Notes: generated by a model not told the origin, from the letters alone. Positions 10,973-24,465 are shown, numbered from the stretch's first letter. The stretch is 64,000 bases of DNA from Adiantum capillus-veneris (GCA_014529385.2 CM043966.1:99042087-99106086); one strand, 5' to 3'. Program-made: numbers and translations.

Positions 10973-13900
10973 ATGCAAGCGGCTGAGAAGGTAAAGAAAA
11001 GGGTTTCCCAAAAAGATAAGCTATAGGAGTTTCCAACGTACCAGTTAGATCCAAGCTCAGTGAAGACAGCAAAGGTAACCTACTTTTCTAAAGAATAGCT
11101 CGAAGAAAACAACACAAAGGTTTTCACTGGCAGATTCAAGAGTGAATAAGGACACCAGGTAGAATTACAAATGCTACCTAAGGAGGTTTATGATGTAATG
11201 GTAAAGCCAGACACCAAAGAAGCCAACAGAAGGCTGGGGCTTTGAGATTTCTACGACCAGAAACCATGTGGAGTGGACTTCCAAAAGGCATATGAATTGC
11301 TATCCTCAATCAAGGAAGATGGGTCAGCCCAAACCACAGATCAATAGGGGAAAGAGGTTGAAGTGGTGGTCACTAAAGCAATAGTGGCCGAGGCATTGAA
11401 GCTGCCAATAGAAGGTATGACTATGCGGGTAAGAGACAGAAAGACAACATATATTTTTTCCAAAGATACTGCTGCTATCACATTTTTTAATCTCATCCAA
11501 AGGCAAGTGGCGGATCCAGCTCGCCTCTACCATCAACAGTTCTACTTCCTCTCAAAGAGATTGCCATGGTACACAACTCCAAACTATGCAGTTGTGACTA
11601 CTTTCACTCAAGTATTGAAGTCGACAACCAGGCAAGCAATAGATCACACGTAGTAGGTGCTTAGAACACTGAAGGGCATGAAGAAAGAGGGAAAGATCAC
11701 ATACCCGGGTGCTCCAAAAGTGCTAACAAGTATAACATATCATGCTACTGGAATGGCCGACAATTTTTTGCCATCCCCAGATCAGAACACATGGATCATT
11801 TCAGCTGAACCTTCTCCGTGGACCACTAGATCAACAAAGAGAGTATACAAATCACACGAGGAATCTACAAAAAGTTCCCATGAAGCCCATAGCAGCAGTG
11901 AAAGCTCTGACAATGAAGAAACTAGGGCAAGGATTGAAGCAATGAAAAAGAAAGTAGTGGCAGCTCACCAGGAGGAACCACAACAAAAGAGGGCTAGATT
12001 TGAAAGAGAAAAGCAAACATACAAAAGGAGTCGTCAAGCTGCAGGTGAAGACCCCGAATGATGGAGTCCTAGAGAGATAAAGAGACCAAGAACCAAGAAC
12101 CCTGCAAAGAAGGTTCCAAAGGATCCCAAAGATTTTCTCAAGTGGATGTATGCGGAAGTTGAAGCTTTAAAGCTGAAGGAATCTCTAGAAGCTCAAAGAA
12201 AAGCAACAGAAGAAGCAGCTAAGTAACAGAGACATGTGGAAGTCAAAACAGCTGAAGCAAGACCTTCCTCTACAATAGCTCAAGAAGAAGAAGCGGTTAC
12301 ACCTACGAAGCCTCAAGAAAAAGAAGTAGAACCACCTCCACGGCCACAAGCAGAAGCCGCTGCACCAACAAAAGAGCCACAAACTGAAACAGCCTAAACT
12401 TATAAACAACCCCAGGTAGAGCCTAAAAACTTGAAAATGAATGATGAAGTCATCATGCAGGTAAATAAGTATGCAAAGCAAATGCATCTGATGATAGACA
12501 AGATGAGAACAGCAGCACTTAGCCGCAGTGCAAAGGCTAAAGAGCTGGAGCAAGTGATTGATGCTCTACAAGGAGAGCTGAAAGACAGAGAGAACGTCAT
12601 TGAAGATCTTCAAGGGCAGATATAAGAGCTGAAAAATGAAGCAAAAATACACCAGATTGCAAAGGAGAAACAACAGAAAGAGATGGAAGAGCTGGGAGAG
12701 CTCCTGACAAAGTTATCTGATGCATGAAAAAGCAAAGATCAACAACTGACAGAAGTAACCAATGAACTTTTAACCACTACTCTGTCAGTACAAAAGATCC
12801 AAGTGCAGCTAGATGTAGCTAATGCCTCTTTGCAGTACTCCAAGCAATAAATCAATGATTAAGTGTCATTTCTAAGACAGATAAGAGAAAACCCTATTGT
12901 AGTCTCAATCAAGGGAACAGATGAAGTCTACAAGACTTTAGAAAAGAGGAACAAAGACCTTGAACTTGAGCTGAAGCTGGAAAAAAATAAAAGATGAGAC
13001 CTTGCATTGATGCGGGTTCAAAGAGAAGAGAATTTGCTCAAGGAAATAGAAGAATTGAAGAGAGTCAATCAACTGCTAAGAGAGGGACAAATAAAAACTT
13101 AGGAGGAGGCAGGAACCTCTAAACAACCAACCATCAACATACCATCAGTTTCTTTTGCTGATATGGAAACACAACCGTTAGAAGGGCTAGCAGGAGAGTC
13201 ATATTTTCAAGTACCAATCACTGAAGCTGAGCAAGTGCCAATGGTCCAGTTTTCTAAAGCTCAGAAAGATGCAATGAAGGAGCAGATGGTCCAAGAAGCA
13301 GATGTTGAATGGAAAGCAGCAATGGATTGGGAGTTGAGAGTTCTCCACTCAGTAAATGTAGCTCAACTCACTCCCAACCAAATCAATGCTCAATGGCATC
13401 AGCAATCACTACCCTACCCATTGATAAAGGTGGATCTACTGCAGGTTAAAGAAAGACTTTACAAGGATATGCAGGCAGAAGGCTCAGATGATATCCACCC
13501 AAAATAGAGAAGGAACTGGTTGAACAAGAACTCTAGATACCTAATTCTGTTCATAAGAGCACCTGCAGCCCTACAAAAGGACCTTACATTCTATCATGTA
13601 CCAAGGGTAAGGACATGACAGGCACACAATGCACTAAAGCAGAAGAGGCCAACATGTCTAAATTACCCATGACTACCAACTCCAGAGCAGGGACCAGCAA
13701 CAGAAAAATACATGGTGAAAATCCTAACGGGTGCCATGACCTTCTTCAAGATCCTCCATGACCTCTCATGTGAAATTCTTTGTAAGATCTGCAGAATGTT
13801 GCTTACCTGTATTCGAACTTTTCACGAGCCTGAGCAAGCAAGAGCACCATGGATGTCTTTCCTCAAAGGCAACAAAGGTCTATGCTATCATTTAAGTGGA

Positions 13901-14194
13901 CAGCCTTCAGAAGAAGTCCTCTATGGCTTCTACGTCAGATGTTGCCATCAAGAAATATTTTGCCATTTGAAGAGGCATTCTCAGGTTTCTTCACATGGCA
14001 GACGATGATATTTGGGCGAGTCATCACAGCAACCTCACATCCAGGTTTGCTGGCTATTCAACCATTGAACTTAAAAACAGAGTCACCATGCAGTTTTTTC
14101 AAGTCCCTGACAAAGAAAGATGAATCAGATATGAAAAGGTCGTCCATGCCCTTAAAGACCACCTCGCCAGCGTCAACCGGAAGACTACTTTAGT
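10973..14194 (+). pseudogene. Family P ORF, decayed + copy: gag-position coiled-coil protein
   Basis: A single reading frame can be followed from ATG 10973 through open segments at 11363, 11657, 12431, 13163 and 13712 despite many stops, then shifts frame near 13940 and ends about 14193. It matches the minus-strand ORF at 30948-33476 in three blocks: an N-terminal domain (SSIKEDG, then VVVTKAIVAEAL), a long charged coiled coil (about 11900-13150), and a C-terminal domain (QQSLPYPL, YMVKILTGAM, HLSGQPSEEV, FEEAFSGFFT). No zinc knuckle, protease, RT or integrase is present. Position between palindromic leader and PPT/LTR suggests a gag-like particle protein. The N-terminal block vaguely recalls the 'putative plant transposon protein' domain, but I cannot confirm this. 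Stops are largely TAG/TAA/TGA where Gln or Arg codons would fit. Confidence 0.75.
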
Positions 14195-14225
14195 CCATGA
14201 AGCTGTGTCAAGGGACAACACAATC

Positions 14226-14238
14226 GAGGAGGGGGGAA
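14226..14238 (+). other. Polypurine tract of family P (+ copy)
   Basis: GAGGAGGGGGGAA directly precedes TGTTAGCAAC. The minus copy has AAGGAGGGGGGGAG before TGTTAGAAGC, so both the purine run and the first LTR bases are conserved. Confidence 0.8.
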
Positions 14239-14570
14239 TGTTAGCAACAAGCTAACTCAGATAACATTTTTTGGAGCTTTCATTGTAAAAACACATTTTG
14301 TTTTGATAAATTGGGAATGTTGTAACTCCTAATTTTTAGATAAGCAGTGTAATTGATGAGTCGTCGCTACAAGCTTCTAGATTGTATCAACCTATCTTTA
14401 GTTAGAGCTCCAAGATTATTAGTTTTAACTAAAGAAACCTTGGCTAAAGTACTAAAGCCAATTTTTGTAAGTATTTTGTAAGTTTTGGATAATAGAACAA
14501 AGCGTTAGCTAACTGTGTTCACTTCTCTCCTTCTCGCGCTTCTTACTCCCTCCCCATTTGTCACATTGCA
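14239..14570 (+). repeat. Putative 3' LTR of family P (+ copy)
   Basis: The segment starts TGTTAG right after the PPT and is taken to end at CATTGCA (14570). The end is a guess from the CA terminus because no partner LTR was found upstream. The 3' part contains a CT-rich stretch typical of a leader. Confidence 0.5.
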
Positions 14571-15435
14571 GTGTCGTCTGTTGTGTTGTAACCGCATGTA
14601 AGAGCTCTACACATTGACGTAAACATTTCATGGTAATCCGTACATTTTGGCATTGCCAACCCATGGCATAATTTCATCATAAGTAGGAATTTAAGCTGGG
14701 TGGAAGCAAGTATTGGTGGTACCACTATTTCCTTTTTGGTGGTTGGCTTAGCAAAAAGTAGGACACGGTAAAATTTTTGCAAACTTTATCAACATTTTGC
14801 GGACATGAAATTGGGAACCTTAAGTTGCTATCAGAGTAGTGTCCAAGACACCACTTTTTGGACCACCAATACATGCTTTAGCCCAGCTAGAAAATCATAA
14901 TATAAGTATAGTCGAGGTATTGGGGCATCATTGCTAAGCATTTAGATGCATTTTGAGCCAAAAATGACTAGGTCAAAAACTCACCTACTACCTTCTGTTA
15001 ATATTTGTGATTTTTACCCTTGACCTAAAGTGAGATTTGAGACCATAATCATGTGTCCTTAGGTCTTATAAACATGTCCTAGACGTTTCATAATGTTTGG
15101 ATGTCGTTTGATGTTGTAACAATTATGATTTGTTGCCAATTAGCGACTAGTTTTTGATGATTTTGGTCATTTGAGTGTAGCTTGAGTTAAATGCAAGTTG
15201 TCTGTTGTTTTCCAAGAGATTGACAACCTCTTGTAGCCTTTATGCATTAGTCGAATCAGCTTCGTCCCATGGTATGACAATTAAGTTCGTGGTTCTCACT
15301 ATGTTTGCAATAAGATAGGAGTGAGGTTAGAAAAACATCCCACAGTGCACTCATGGGGAAGTTCAAAATTCAGCATATGCATTCTTCTTCTTCTTATATG
15401 CATGTTTAGGAAGCTCTCATTCCTATACAAATGCA
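14571..15435. other. AT-rich non-coding stretch
   Basis: No ORF, RNA gene or clear repeat is recognised. It separates the family P LTR from a Gypsy integrase fragment and may be the upstream, decayed part of that Gypsy element. Confidence 0.4.
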
Positions 15436-15765
15436 TTGGATGCATTAAACTTTTTGTGTAGAATGCAAGGTGAGCATAAACACAAGCTGCAAGAAAGAAT
15501 TTTTTCTCTAGAGTTTTTCCAAATGAATATAGAGAAAGCCAATGATTATTATCTTCAACAACCAGAGATACAGATGCAGAAAATGAATAAGAGGCTTCCA
15601 AAGAAAGAGATTAAAGAGGGATACCTTGTGATGAAGTATGATTCTCATTTGGATTTCACTTTTCAAAACAAGTTGAGGGACAAATGGTTGGGGCCTTACA
15701 AAGTGAAGCATGTTTTTCCGAATGGAACATATGAGTTGGAAAAGCTGTTTAGTGAATGTTTGTAG
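15436..15765 (+). pseudogene. Gypsy integrase C-terminal fragment
   Basis: The frame encodes the C-terminal, DNA-binding end of a Ty3/Gypsy integrase: KEGYLVMKYDSHLDFTFQNK followed by KWLGPYKVKHVFPNGTYEL. This corresponds to the Gypsy pattern of a 'GDLV' strand, then 'K-W-x-GPY-V', and is closely related to the fragment at 21681-21934. The catalytic core is missing, so it is not functional. Confidence 0.75.
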
Positions 15766-17068
15766 TACATATTAAGTGGTAATATATTGCAAAAATATTT
15801 TGCAAGGGATGTGGTTCTAGATGCAAATAGTCTCTTGGTTGAGCATAAATGCTTGACATAGTGGGTGGGCAATGATGACAGATAGCTTTTGGCATGTACA
15901 AAGTAGTGCATAAAGGCATGGGCATGTATACATATAAATTCAAATACATTGAATTTGAAATCTTCACAATGTGATTTTGAGTTCCAAACATGATGCCATA
16001 TGTACACTTTGTAAATAGTAATGCGTGTGTGTCAATAGTCGACTATATGTACGTGCCTGGATAGGGTGCTCAAGACTTAGATGCAGTTTCATGTGGATTC
16101 TTTTGGCTCTAGAGAATGTGTTTGAAATTTTTGTAATGTAAATAACGCAAGTGGGAAGTGTGGGCACTTCATCTTGCCCAGAGGCTTGACACATGCGATA
16201 ACTATCAATTTGTGGTGCCTAATATACAGTTATGCACGAGCCGCCTTAGAAGTGGTCAAAAGTGGAATGTGGGCATGTGGGAATGAATTTTGGTTATCAA
16301 GGACAAAGCCTACATAATTTGGTGAGTTTTGGAGTCCTTTTGGTATTTTTCCCGCGAAAAATGCATGCCAAGGATCAAAATTGGGCCCAAAAAATTCATA
16401 AAATGGTGTGAAAATGCAAACGTTTACCACATTTGTGATAGTTCCATGGGTGTTCAAGATGAGGAAGAATTTTTGAATCCAAGAGTCAGCACTTTCACCT
16501 CTATGTGTACCTCTATGTGTGTGGGAGAAAGCAAGGTTTCTACAAGTGGTCCTATGCAATCCCATTCACATCCTGTTTTTTCTATGTGTGGAGGAGTGAA
16601 TGAGAGTTTCTTCACTTTCATTTTGCACTTGGGAGAGTCTATGGAAGTTTTGCGGTTTCCATGGATGTGTGTGTGGGAGGAACTGAGGGAAGAAGGTACA
16701 GCTTTCTTCAAGACTATGTGATCCTGTATCGGTGCCATTAGGGTTGAGGTTACTCCAAATAGTCCAACAGAGTGGAGTTTGGCAAAGCTTTTGCAATGGT
16801 TTGATGGAGGTCTTATGTGTCTAGAATTTTTGAGTTTTTGATGGTTTTTTTTTAAAATCTTTTGGTTGCCATCAAGTGTAATTTCAAGCGTTGATCAACT
16901 CGACTCACCTTGTAGTGTTTGCGAGCAAGCAAGGGCTTGTAGGTCGAGATGTTTGGAGTTTTGATTGAGCTTGTGCGGAGGATTTTCATTGATTCCTTGC
17001 ATGGTGGTGTGTGAGAATTTAAGAAAATACCATGTGTTGTGTTAAGGTGTCAAAGTGTGTGAGTGTGC
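15766..17068. other. Non-coding 3' flank of the integrase fragment
   Basis: The phrase GGTTGAGCATAAATGCTTGACATAG...GGGCAATG (about 15838-15875) has a counterpart at about 22135-22175, also downstream of the related integrase fragment. This suggests both carry the 3' untranslated/LTR region of one Gypsy family. Open frames at 16329-16721 are not recognisable. The short-LTR element inserted at the right edge. Confidence 0.45.
17064..17068 (+). other. Target-site duplication, left copy (TGTGC)
   Basis: Five bases TGTGC directly precede the left LTR of the 17069-21370 element and recur directly after its right LTR. Confidence 0.85.
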
Positions 17069-17212
17069 TGTCATGCCAAGGGTAGGGACCAGGCACGGCC
17101 AAGGGCCAGGACGGACATGCAGTCAAGGGGGTCCCTATATTTAGAAGGCCAAGGGCCTATATAGGGCATGGCTGGGTGGTGATGAGTAGGTTCTAGTTCC
17201 CTTGTCCTTTCA
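17069..17212 (+). repeat. 5' LTR of short-LTR element
   Basis: 144 bp, TG...CA. It contains CCAAGGGCCTATATAGGGCATGG, with a TATATA in a partly self-complementary setting that could act as the promoter. Matches 21228-21370. Confidence 0.92.
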
Positions 17213-17214
17213 CA

Positions 17215-17225
17215 GGTATCAGAGC
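17215..17225 (+). other. Primer-binding site, initiator Met-tRNA type
   Basis: GGTATCAGAGC, two bases after the LTR end, matches the common plant PBS TGGTATCAGAGC except for the first T. Confidence 0.8.
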
Positions 17226-17295
17226 TCAGGGGAGGAGGAGCCATGGAGGAGGGGGGAAGGAGATTGATTGCATGAGGAATGCATGATCTGGTTCT

Positions 17296-17557
<262 letters not shown>

Positions 17558-20500
17558 AAAGGCATCCCTCCCTCCCTCGTTTTCAGCAGCAAAAATGTGC
17601 ATGGTCTTGCCTGAGAGTGCAAGCCATGGTGTGCAAGCGGCTAAGAAAGAGGGCGGGGTCAAAGTTCACGGCGTGTGCAGAGATGCTTGAAAAGCCAAGG
17701 AAGACAAGGTCAAAGACCCACATGCAAGGAGGCCTGTGGCGAGGAGGCGGGCAGCTTGAGGTGAATGAAAGAAAACGGGGCTGGTCTCGACAGGGTTGCG
17801 AGGCCCCAGCTAGTGACTTTGACACAGAGCAGAGCCCCGGTTCGCCACGGACATGACACTGCGTACCGTTTTCTGCTCGCTGCACCCCTGCGCCCTGCAT
17901 CATCATCGCCATGTTTTTGTTTTTCACATTATTTTCAAACATGGGCGCCCTAGTTTGGGCACCTTTCCTTACTAAGGGCCAAGCCCCACGACATATTTGC
18001 CATGCATGCAAGGGTGTGCGGTTTTTTGGCCTCAAATGCAGATCCAATGGAAGCTCACATGCATGTGCTAGCTTGCATGTGTTAACTTGGCCCTAACCAT
18101 GGAGCGCAAAATTGATTGCAAAGGTTTGGAAGCTCGACTTCTTGAAAACGGTTCAAGCTTCGACAATCAAGCAGAGAAGTTCCGGTATCACACCATCACG
18201 CTTATTCGTTCGACAAGGTGATTGTGCTTGCCGACATCGGGCAAGGTTCTGAGCAAGGTTGCAAGACAAAGCCAATGTCAATGCTTGGTTCGAGGTTCAT
18301 GAAAGCTCGAACATCCGGACCACACAATCATCACGGCAAGTCAATACAATTTACATGGAACACTCTTTCTGAAGCTTATGGAAAGCGATAGATGTATATT
18401 TGGAAAGAGTGTTGCATTTCAAAAGCACCACCATGTGTCATGGAACTCTCTGGGAGGGCGATACAAGAAGCAAGCAAATATTTGACGTACGATCAACGAC
18501 AAGTATGGGATTTTTGCAAAATCCATTGAACTCAAGTTTCTCCTCGGTACCACATTCGATTTTTGGGTTAGCAAGATTTGTCGGTAGGTGTACTTAATAA
18601 GGTACGCAGTTGATTTTTGTTTATGGAGCATCTGCTTGATAGCTATGATATGCAATAGACGTGCATACACTTTAGGCATGCACATCACAAGCATGGCTTC
18701 TGAAAATTACTGTAAGCACCAAAAATTTGATTGGTTTTAAGATTGGAATCAAGCATGGCTTGAGTACCAACCACCTTGCTCTGCAGCATGGCTTCTCAGT
18801 GATTCAATTTTGATGCAAAAGCATAGCAAAATTGCAATGTTTTGGAATCTCAAGGAGACATGCATGGCCTTTTACTGCACTTGTTGAAGGAAGCAAGTTG
18901 CTCGGCATGGCCGACTCCTTGTCACGGTTTCTACATGCTGACGGAGGATGCTTACCACACAGTACTGGTTAATTTCAATTGAAATTGCTCGACACGGTCG
19001 ATTATTTTTGTCATGATATCTGCCACCACATCCGTTGGCTCTCAACACAAACATATCTATGTGAAGCAAGGCTTCAATTTACGAGTCTTGAATTACGATA
19101 GTTGCGATAGCACAGCTATTGATACAAACTAGGTATCTCACTTGTGTGGATTTCTTGCTCTCTCTATAGCACTACGAGTGTCTATGGCATCATAGTTTTG
19201 GGGTACGACCCAGCGGGTGCTTACTAAATCAGCCCATAGGCATTGAGGATCACAGTTTGATCTATTTCTATTATACTTCAAGGAAAGAATCCGCAATCTA
19301 CCACGTGGTAGCGGAAAAATTCAACTTTTCAAGTTGATTCTCATCATTCTGTATACGGTTAACTATGTTGGTTACTGTTACCTGCTAGTTGAGCAGTTTC
19401 TACAAAGGGTCTTACCAAGGGGTTGACTACGTAGATTCTACCCAACGGGTTTGGATTACGAAGGCAACACCCAGGATTTCCAGTGCAATGTTGCTTATTT
19501 TTTTTTCACAGGTGGGAGACATGCTCCTGTGCATTTGAATACGGGTAACTGAACTTTCAGTTCAATCCCCAGGGCCATGCCAAGGGCATGTCAAAACAAG
19601 TATTTTGGGCTGTAGTGTCCAATGTCCATTATGCTATTATGAATCCACTTGTAGGATTCAATTTGGCACATCTTGTCACATGGGATACAACATGGTCTAG
19701 GGACTCAAGGAGTTCGGTTTAGCCAGTAGGGAGAAATGAATGAGGGTCCCTCTCACTCTTGTTGCAGAGTGTTTAGAGTTACCTCCACACACAAGTACAT
19801 CTTGTACTTGTAGGATATTCTTTTTTCAGGCATCCTTAGTTGAGACATATTCCACATGTGGCGAATATGAGTCTTTGGGACTGACAGTGGAGCCCACTAT
19901 TTCAAATATGTATCACGACAAAGTCCCTAGGTGCTGGTCACATCTGTTTTCTAGACCATTTTTAGCACGATGTATTAGGAGCAATTTCATGGCCAAAAAT
20001 TGTCGGATACTTAGAATGACTTGTTCAGGTACAAGTACTGTTAGACAACATTACAGATGGTTGTTTATACATATAGCAAGGCTCTAAGTTGTTAATGAAA
20101 AAGTTTCATTGTTTGTACCTAGAAGTGATCAATGTTTCACCTTCTATTATGGTTCAGACATTTCAGCAAGGTTTGCAAAAGATTGCAACTGAAAGTATTT
20201 AGTCTCTTTTCGGAACTATTTACATTCCTTTTTAATGTGTGCTAGGTGCATCACATTTGCCATAAGTATTGGCAAGGATCACCATGGATATATAGGTTCG
20301 TATCTGTTTTTGCTAAACGCATGCACACTAGGTGTTATGGGCCCTAGTGTTTAGCAAAGGCTGATTTGGAATGGCATGCATATTCCTCAAGTTGTTGCTT
20401 ATGAAGCATTTTGCACTCTATGTGCAGTATCTCTATGAGATTACTTTTGGGTCTACTAATCACCAATAGAGGTCATGGCTCGGTCTGGGTGTTTGTGGAT

Positions 20501-21211
20501 TTTTCAAGTTAACCACAATGGTTATTCCGGACATTGTTGATTCCTCAACAATGTTACACGATATTGTGATTCCTATTTACCAGTCATCTGGGAAGACTGT
20601 CTGTAAACCGTGAGGGAAAACACACCTCAGTATTGTCAGTTATCTAAGGAGATAGGCAGATTAGAAAGTGTAATCTTGTGCTAAAGGATATGCAAAGTGC
20701 GTACGTTAGCACCAAGCGATCCAATCAGTAAGAATTTATTGCTCTACTTGGAGTTTTCTTACCATAAGTTAAAGCATGTTTGCGACTAGGTGTAGTCTCT
20801 TCATACATAAATCAAGTTCTCAACCTTGAACACTAGTTATGGTGGGGTTGTTTACTGCTGGAATTGGAAAACAAGTCAAGGACTTAAACTTGGCTGATGA
20901 ATTATGTTAGCAAGTTATTTTCAGGGAAAGTGAAAAGAGGTACTCTTTAGGGTACATCCTTGTGTGATAACTCGTTTTGCATACTCATGTGTGTTCTAAA
21001 CGGAGTCTACACACTATGATTGGATAGAAATTGGCAACACAAGATGGTTGCAAATGGACAACAATGTGAAAAATCAAGATGTTACTCTTGCTTTCATCGA
21101 ACTTCCTGCTGAACCGTGTTTCGGTCAACCAAAAAATTTGCTACATGAAGGATGACACTATAGAAAACATTAGTGTATCATCACTCTTGTTTTCAAGGAC
21201 GAAAACACTTC
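17558..21211. other. Interior of short-LTR element, no recognisable gene
   Basis: Several ORFs of 60-154 codons exist on both strands (for example 19740-20087, +), but none shows a retroelement motif or a pattern shared with another copy in the window. The last 60 bases before the PPT (GACGAAAACACTTCTCC) look like the typical end of a Gypsy or Copia polyprotein region, hinting at descent from an autonomous element by loss of coding capacity. Confidence 0.6.
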
Positions 21212-21224
21212 TCCAAGGGGGGAG
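21212..21224 (+). other. Polypurine tract of short-LTR element
   Basis: CAAGGGGGGAG lies three bases before the TG that opens the right LTR. Confidence 0.75.
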
Positions 21225-21227
21225 TAA

Positions 21228-21370
21228 TGTCATGCCAAGGGTAGGACCAGGCACGGCCAAGGGCCATGACGAACATGCAGTCAAGGGGGTACCTATATTT
21301 AGAAGGCCAAGGGCCTATATAGGGCATGGTTGGGTGGTGATGAGCAGGTTCCAGTTCCCTTGTCCTTTCA
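21228..21370 (+). repeat. 3' LTR of short-LTR element
   Basis: 143 bp matching 17069-17212; the following TGTGC (21371-21375) is the right TSD copy. Confidence 0.92.
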
Positions 21371-21375
21371 TGTGC

Positions 21376-21934
21376 GCACAATGTCGTTTGCTCCATCACA
21401 GGGGTACTTGCATTAGTGGAAAAAATTGGGTATCCAACATAGGTTTTCTTCACCATATTATCCACAATGTAATGGTTTGGTTGAAATTACCCTCACCAAG
21501 TATGTGTACAAGCAGGTAGAATCATGGGAGTTTAATCTTGAGAAGTGTTTGTTGGTTTATGGGAAAGATGTGGTGCTATCGGTACATGTCCAATTGGATT
21601 CATTGAACGGTATGTGGTATGTTAATAAAGCTCATCAATATGTTTTGCAGCATAGAATTACTTTCCTTGAAGCTTTATAGATGGACAGGGAGGCTGCGAT
21701 AGAATTTAACGTGAAGCAACAAGAGAAGAGGATCACAAAGTTCAACCAGTAGTTTCCAAAGAATTAGATAAAGAAGGGTGATCTAGTGATGAAGTATGAG
21801 AGTTATCTTGACTTCACCTTCCAAAATAGGTTCAAGAAGAAGTGGACAGGGCCATACAAAGTTCATCAAGTTGTTCCCAATGGTACTGACCAATTGGTGA
21901 GGTTGAATGGTAGACATCTCAAACACACGGTGTG
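21376..21934 (+). pseudogene. Gypsy integrase fragment
   Basis: The end of an integrase catalytic core is visible: FSSPYYPQCNGLVE, with the final catalytic Glu in the expected HPQxNGxxE context, about 21440-21490. After a further 200 codons with stops at 21678 and later, the C-terminal part reads KKGDLVMKYESYLDFTFQN and KKWTGPYKVHQVVPNGT and stops at 21934. The first two catalytic aspartates are absent. The short-LTR element lies immediately upstream and may have separated this piece from further pol sequence, although 15436-15765 covers the C-terminal part again and so is another copy, not the other half. Confidence 0.78.
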
Positions 21935-23415
21935 AATGGTGTTTGTCTCAAGCCGTATCCTAAAAGGGAGTTGGTGCTTGATGTGCATCAAGAGATAGTT
22001 GAGGGGGTTGGGCAACCCCCCTAGAAAGGAGCTATACAATAGGAATGAAACTTTATACATATGCTAGTAGTTTTTTATTGTTCTCAAAGTGTTTTCTAGT
22101 TTTGTAGTTTTCAATTTCAATAAGCATCTCTTGTGGTTGAATATAAATGTTCAACAAGGGGATTGGGCAATGCTATGGAGAGGGAAAAGCAATCCATGGG
22201 TGTCTATAGGTGCACGCCAGGGTGGTAAAGTAGGTATGAAGGTCAAGGGCACATAGGTGAACCCATATGTGTATGTTTGTTGGGGTTATTTTGGCCAAGG
22301 TGCTCTTCTACACGGCCTTTCAAAGGTGGCTAATCAGAGGGTTCAAAGTGCTAAAATGGAAGTGCGAGGGTAGTCGTTAAAGTTATATATCGGTCAAAAA
22401 TATGTAGCTCAAGCTATGACAGTTTGAAGAAAAAGGTGCTTTGCACATTCTTGCCAAATTGGACAAGTGAAAGTGGATGGTTAGAGTATGGGCAGGTTGA
22501 ATGATCTAAAGTGCTTGATTTAGGAGCATGTTGATCTTTTCAAATCGTCTATCAAAGCTCAAATGGCCAAGATATGAGAAGTTGAAATTTTGGCGCGGGC
22601 CAATTCTATACCATTTTTTCTGCCTCAAAAATCATTTTATCAAGTCTTTTTCGATGCTTTCTAGGATTTTTAAAGATGATATGAAGAACAGGGAGCAAGT
22701 TGAAAGTGACAAGACGGTCATTCCGGGTCATGAGCATAAAGTCATGGCCATTTGAAGTTGGTGGATATCAGTGTGGTGTCAGGTGATGGGGGAGTCTGGT
22801 GGTTTTTGGCAATTTTAGAGCTCTCATTTTGAGCTCCCCAGAGAGTCAAAATGCAAAGCAAGTGTGGGGAATCGGAATGGGGGACACAAGTTTGCAATAG
22901 GATTTTATTGCTTTCTCGTTAGATCACCATGCAGGAAATGGGGGAGGTTCAAAGTAGTGGTTTTTAAAAAAAAGAACTTTTGGAAAAGTGAGTTATTTTG
23001 GGTCGACCCCAAAAGGGGCACTTCAGTGTGAGGCCGCCATGGCGAAGGGTTTATACCCACCTAAGCCCTGGGTGAGAAAAGTTAAGGTATATAGGGTAAG
23101 GCAACACATTCCCATTAGCATCAAGGAGAGTGGGAGAGGAGCATGAGGCCATTGAGCCATGGCACATCCTCCCCCCATGTATGTGGAACTGTGAGTGCTA
23201 CTTGTGGCATCTGATGGCAATTGTGGGTGGTTTTGGCATTGTTGGATAGTCGATAGTCGGTGGCAATGTTGTAGTGGCGATTAACGTGGTGCCCATTAGG
23301 GCTAATTCTCATGCAACGAGGACTCAACTTTTGGTAGAAAGAGGAGGTTCACCTCCTCCCTCAACAAAAGTATCTCTATCGCTTATAGGAGAAGGTGTAG
23401 GGTCCCATAAAGGGT

Positions 23416-23416
<1 letters not shown>

Positions 23417-23502
<86 letters not shown>
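23417..23502. repeat. (GA)n microsatellite
   Basis: About 86 bp of GA. Confidence 0.97.
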
Positions 23503-23507
<5 letters not shown>

Positions 23508-23852
23508 GATTTGAGTTGTTTACAAGAGGGCTCTTCCCTACAAAGGTATCATTCCCATGCATAATGCTAAAAGGAGCTTGGACACATGTCAGTCCGATTG
23601 AGCAAGGAATTACTATAGCTATAAATATCCCCCTAGAACGGGCCCCTTTTTGCCTTGTGTAGGGGTTTTTATCCTGGCACTTTAACAAAAAAACTATGAA
23701 TATTGTGAAAGAGAGTGTGGAATGTTTTTTTTCTTTAGTTGAATCAAGCTCCATAGCTCCTCGCTTGATGTCTATCCCCCCTCTTCTCCTCTTATTTTTC
23801 TTTGGTGTATCGGTGCTGGCGAGTGGGTATGCCCCCACACCGCTTGTGTTGT

Positions 23853-23855
<3 letters not shown>

Positions 23856-23924
<69 letters not shown>
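23856..23924. repeat. (GA)n microsatellite
   Basis: About 69 bp of GA, about 350 bp after the previous one. Confidence 0.97.
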
Positions 23925-23926
<2 letters not shown>

Positions 23927-23951
23927 CTAATAGCATGTTAGGTGGTACCAA

Positions 23952-23976
23952 AAAGGAGTGTCTTGGACACTCCTTT
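23952..23976. repeat. Perfect short hairpin
   Basis: AAAGGAGTGTC, loop TTG, GACACTCCTTT: an 11-bp perfect stem. Function unknown; it may be the tip of a decayed inverted-repeat element. Confidence 0.8.
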
Positions 23977-24202
23977 GGGAGGAGATGAAATGGGTGGTGG
24001 GTTATTCCTTTTCATTTCATATAAAAGAAATATAAAATATTTTTTGGCTGAGAGGTTAGAATTTAGGCGGGCTGGAAATTCCATTTCACTTTAATACTAA
24101 AGTTTAAAGTAGAAAACTACCTACGCATTTAAATTCCCTCTCGCCGCCACTCCTTTGGGCTCTTTGTAGTGTTGCCTCAATGGGTCCCTTTGCCGCTTGT
24201 GC

Positions 24203-24206
<4 letters not shown>

Positions 24207-24265
<59 letters not shown>

Positions 24266-24281
24266 CCCCCCCCCCCCCCCC
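24207..24281. repeat. (CT)n followed by C-run
   Basis: About 56 bp of CT followed by roughly 19 C. Confidence 0.96.
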
Positions 24282-24384
24282 CTTCTCTCTCTCAGTCCTC
24301 CATAGGCGTTGCAGGTGCTTGCGAGTGCAACACAAATTCATATCAACCAGCTCCACATTGCCAATCGTATTCAGTTTCAAAGAA

Positions 24385-24387
<3 letters not shown>

Positions 24388-24462
<75 letters not shown>
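24388..24462. repeat. (CT)n microsatellite
   Basis: About 75 bp of CT. It sits exactly where the Gypsy RT remnant to its right (minus strand) loses its reading. Confidence 0.97.

Positions 24463-24465
<3 letters not shown>

Noticed and set aside
16329-16721. 130-codon ORF (+) downstream of the integrase fragment
   Set aside because: An equally long antisense ORF overlaps it and no protein family pattern is visible; likely chance in LTR-like sequence.
19740-20087. 115-codon ORF inside the short-LTR element as a possible gene
   Set aside because: No recognisable motif, no homologous copy in the window and a length expected by chance in 4 kb.
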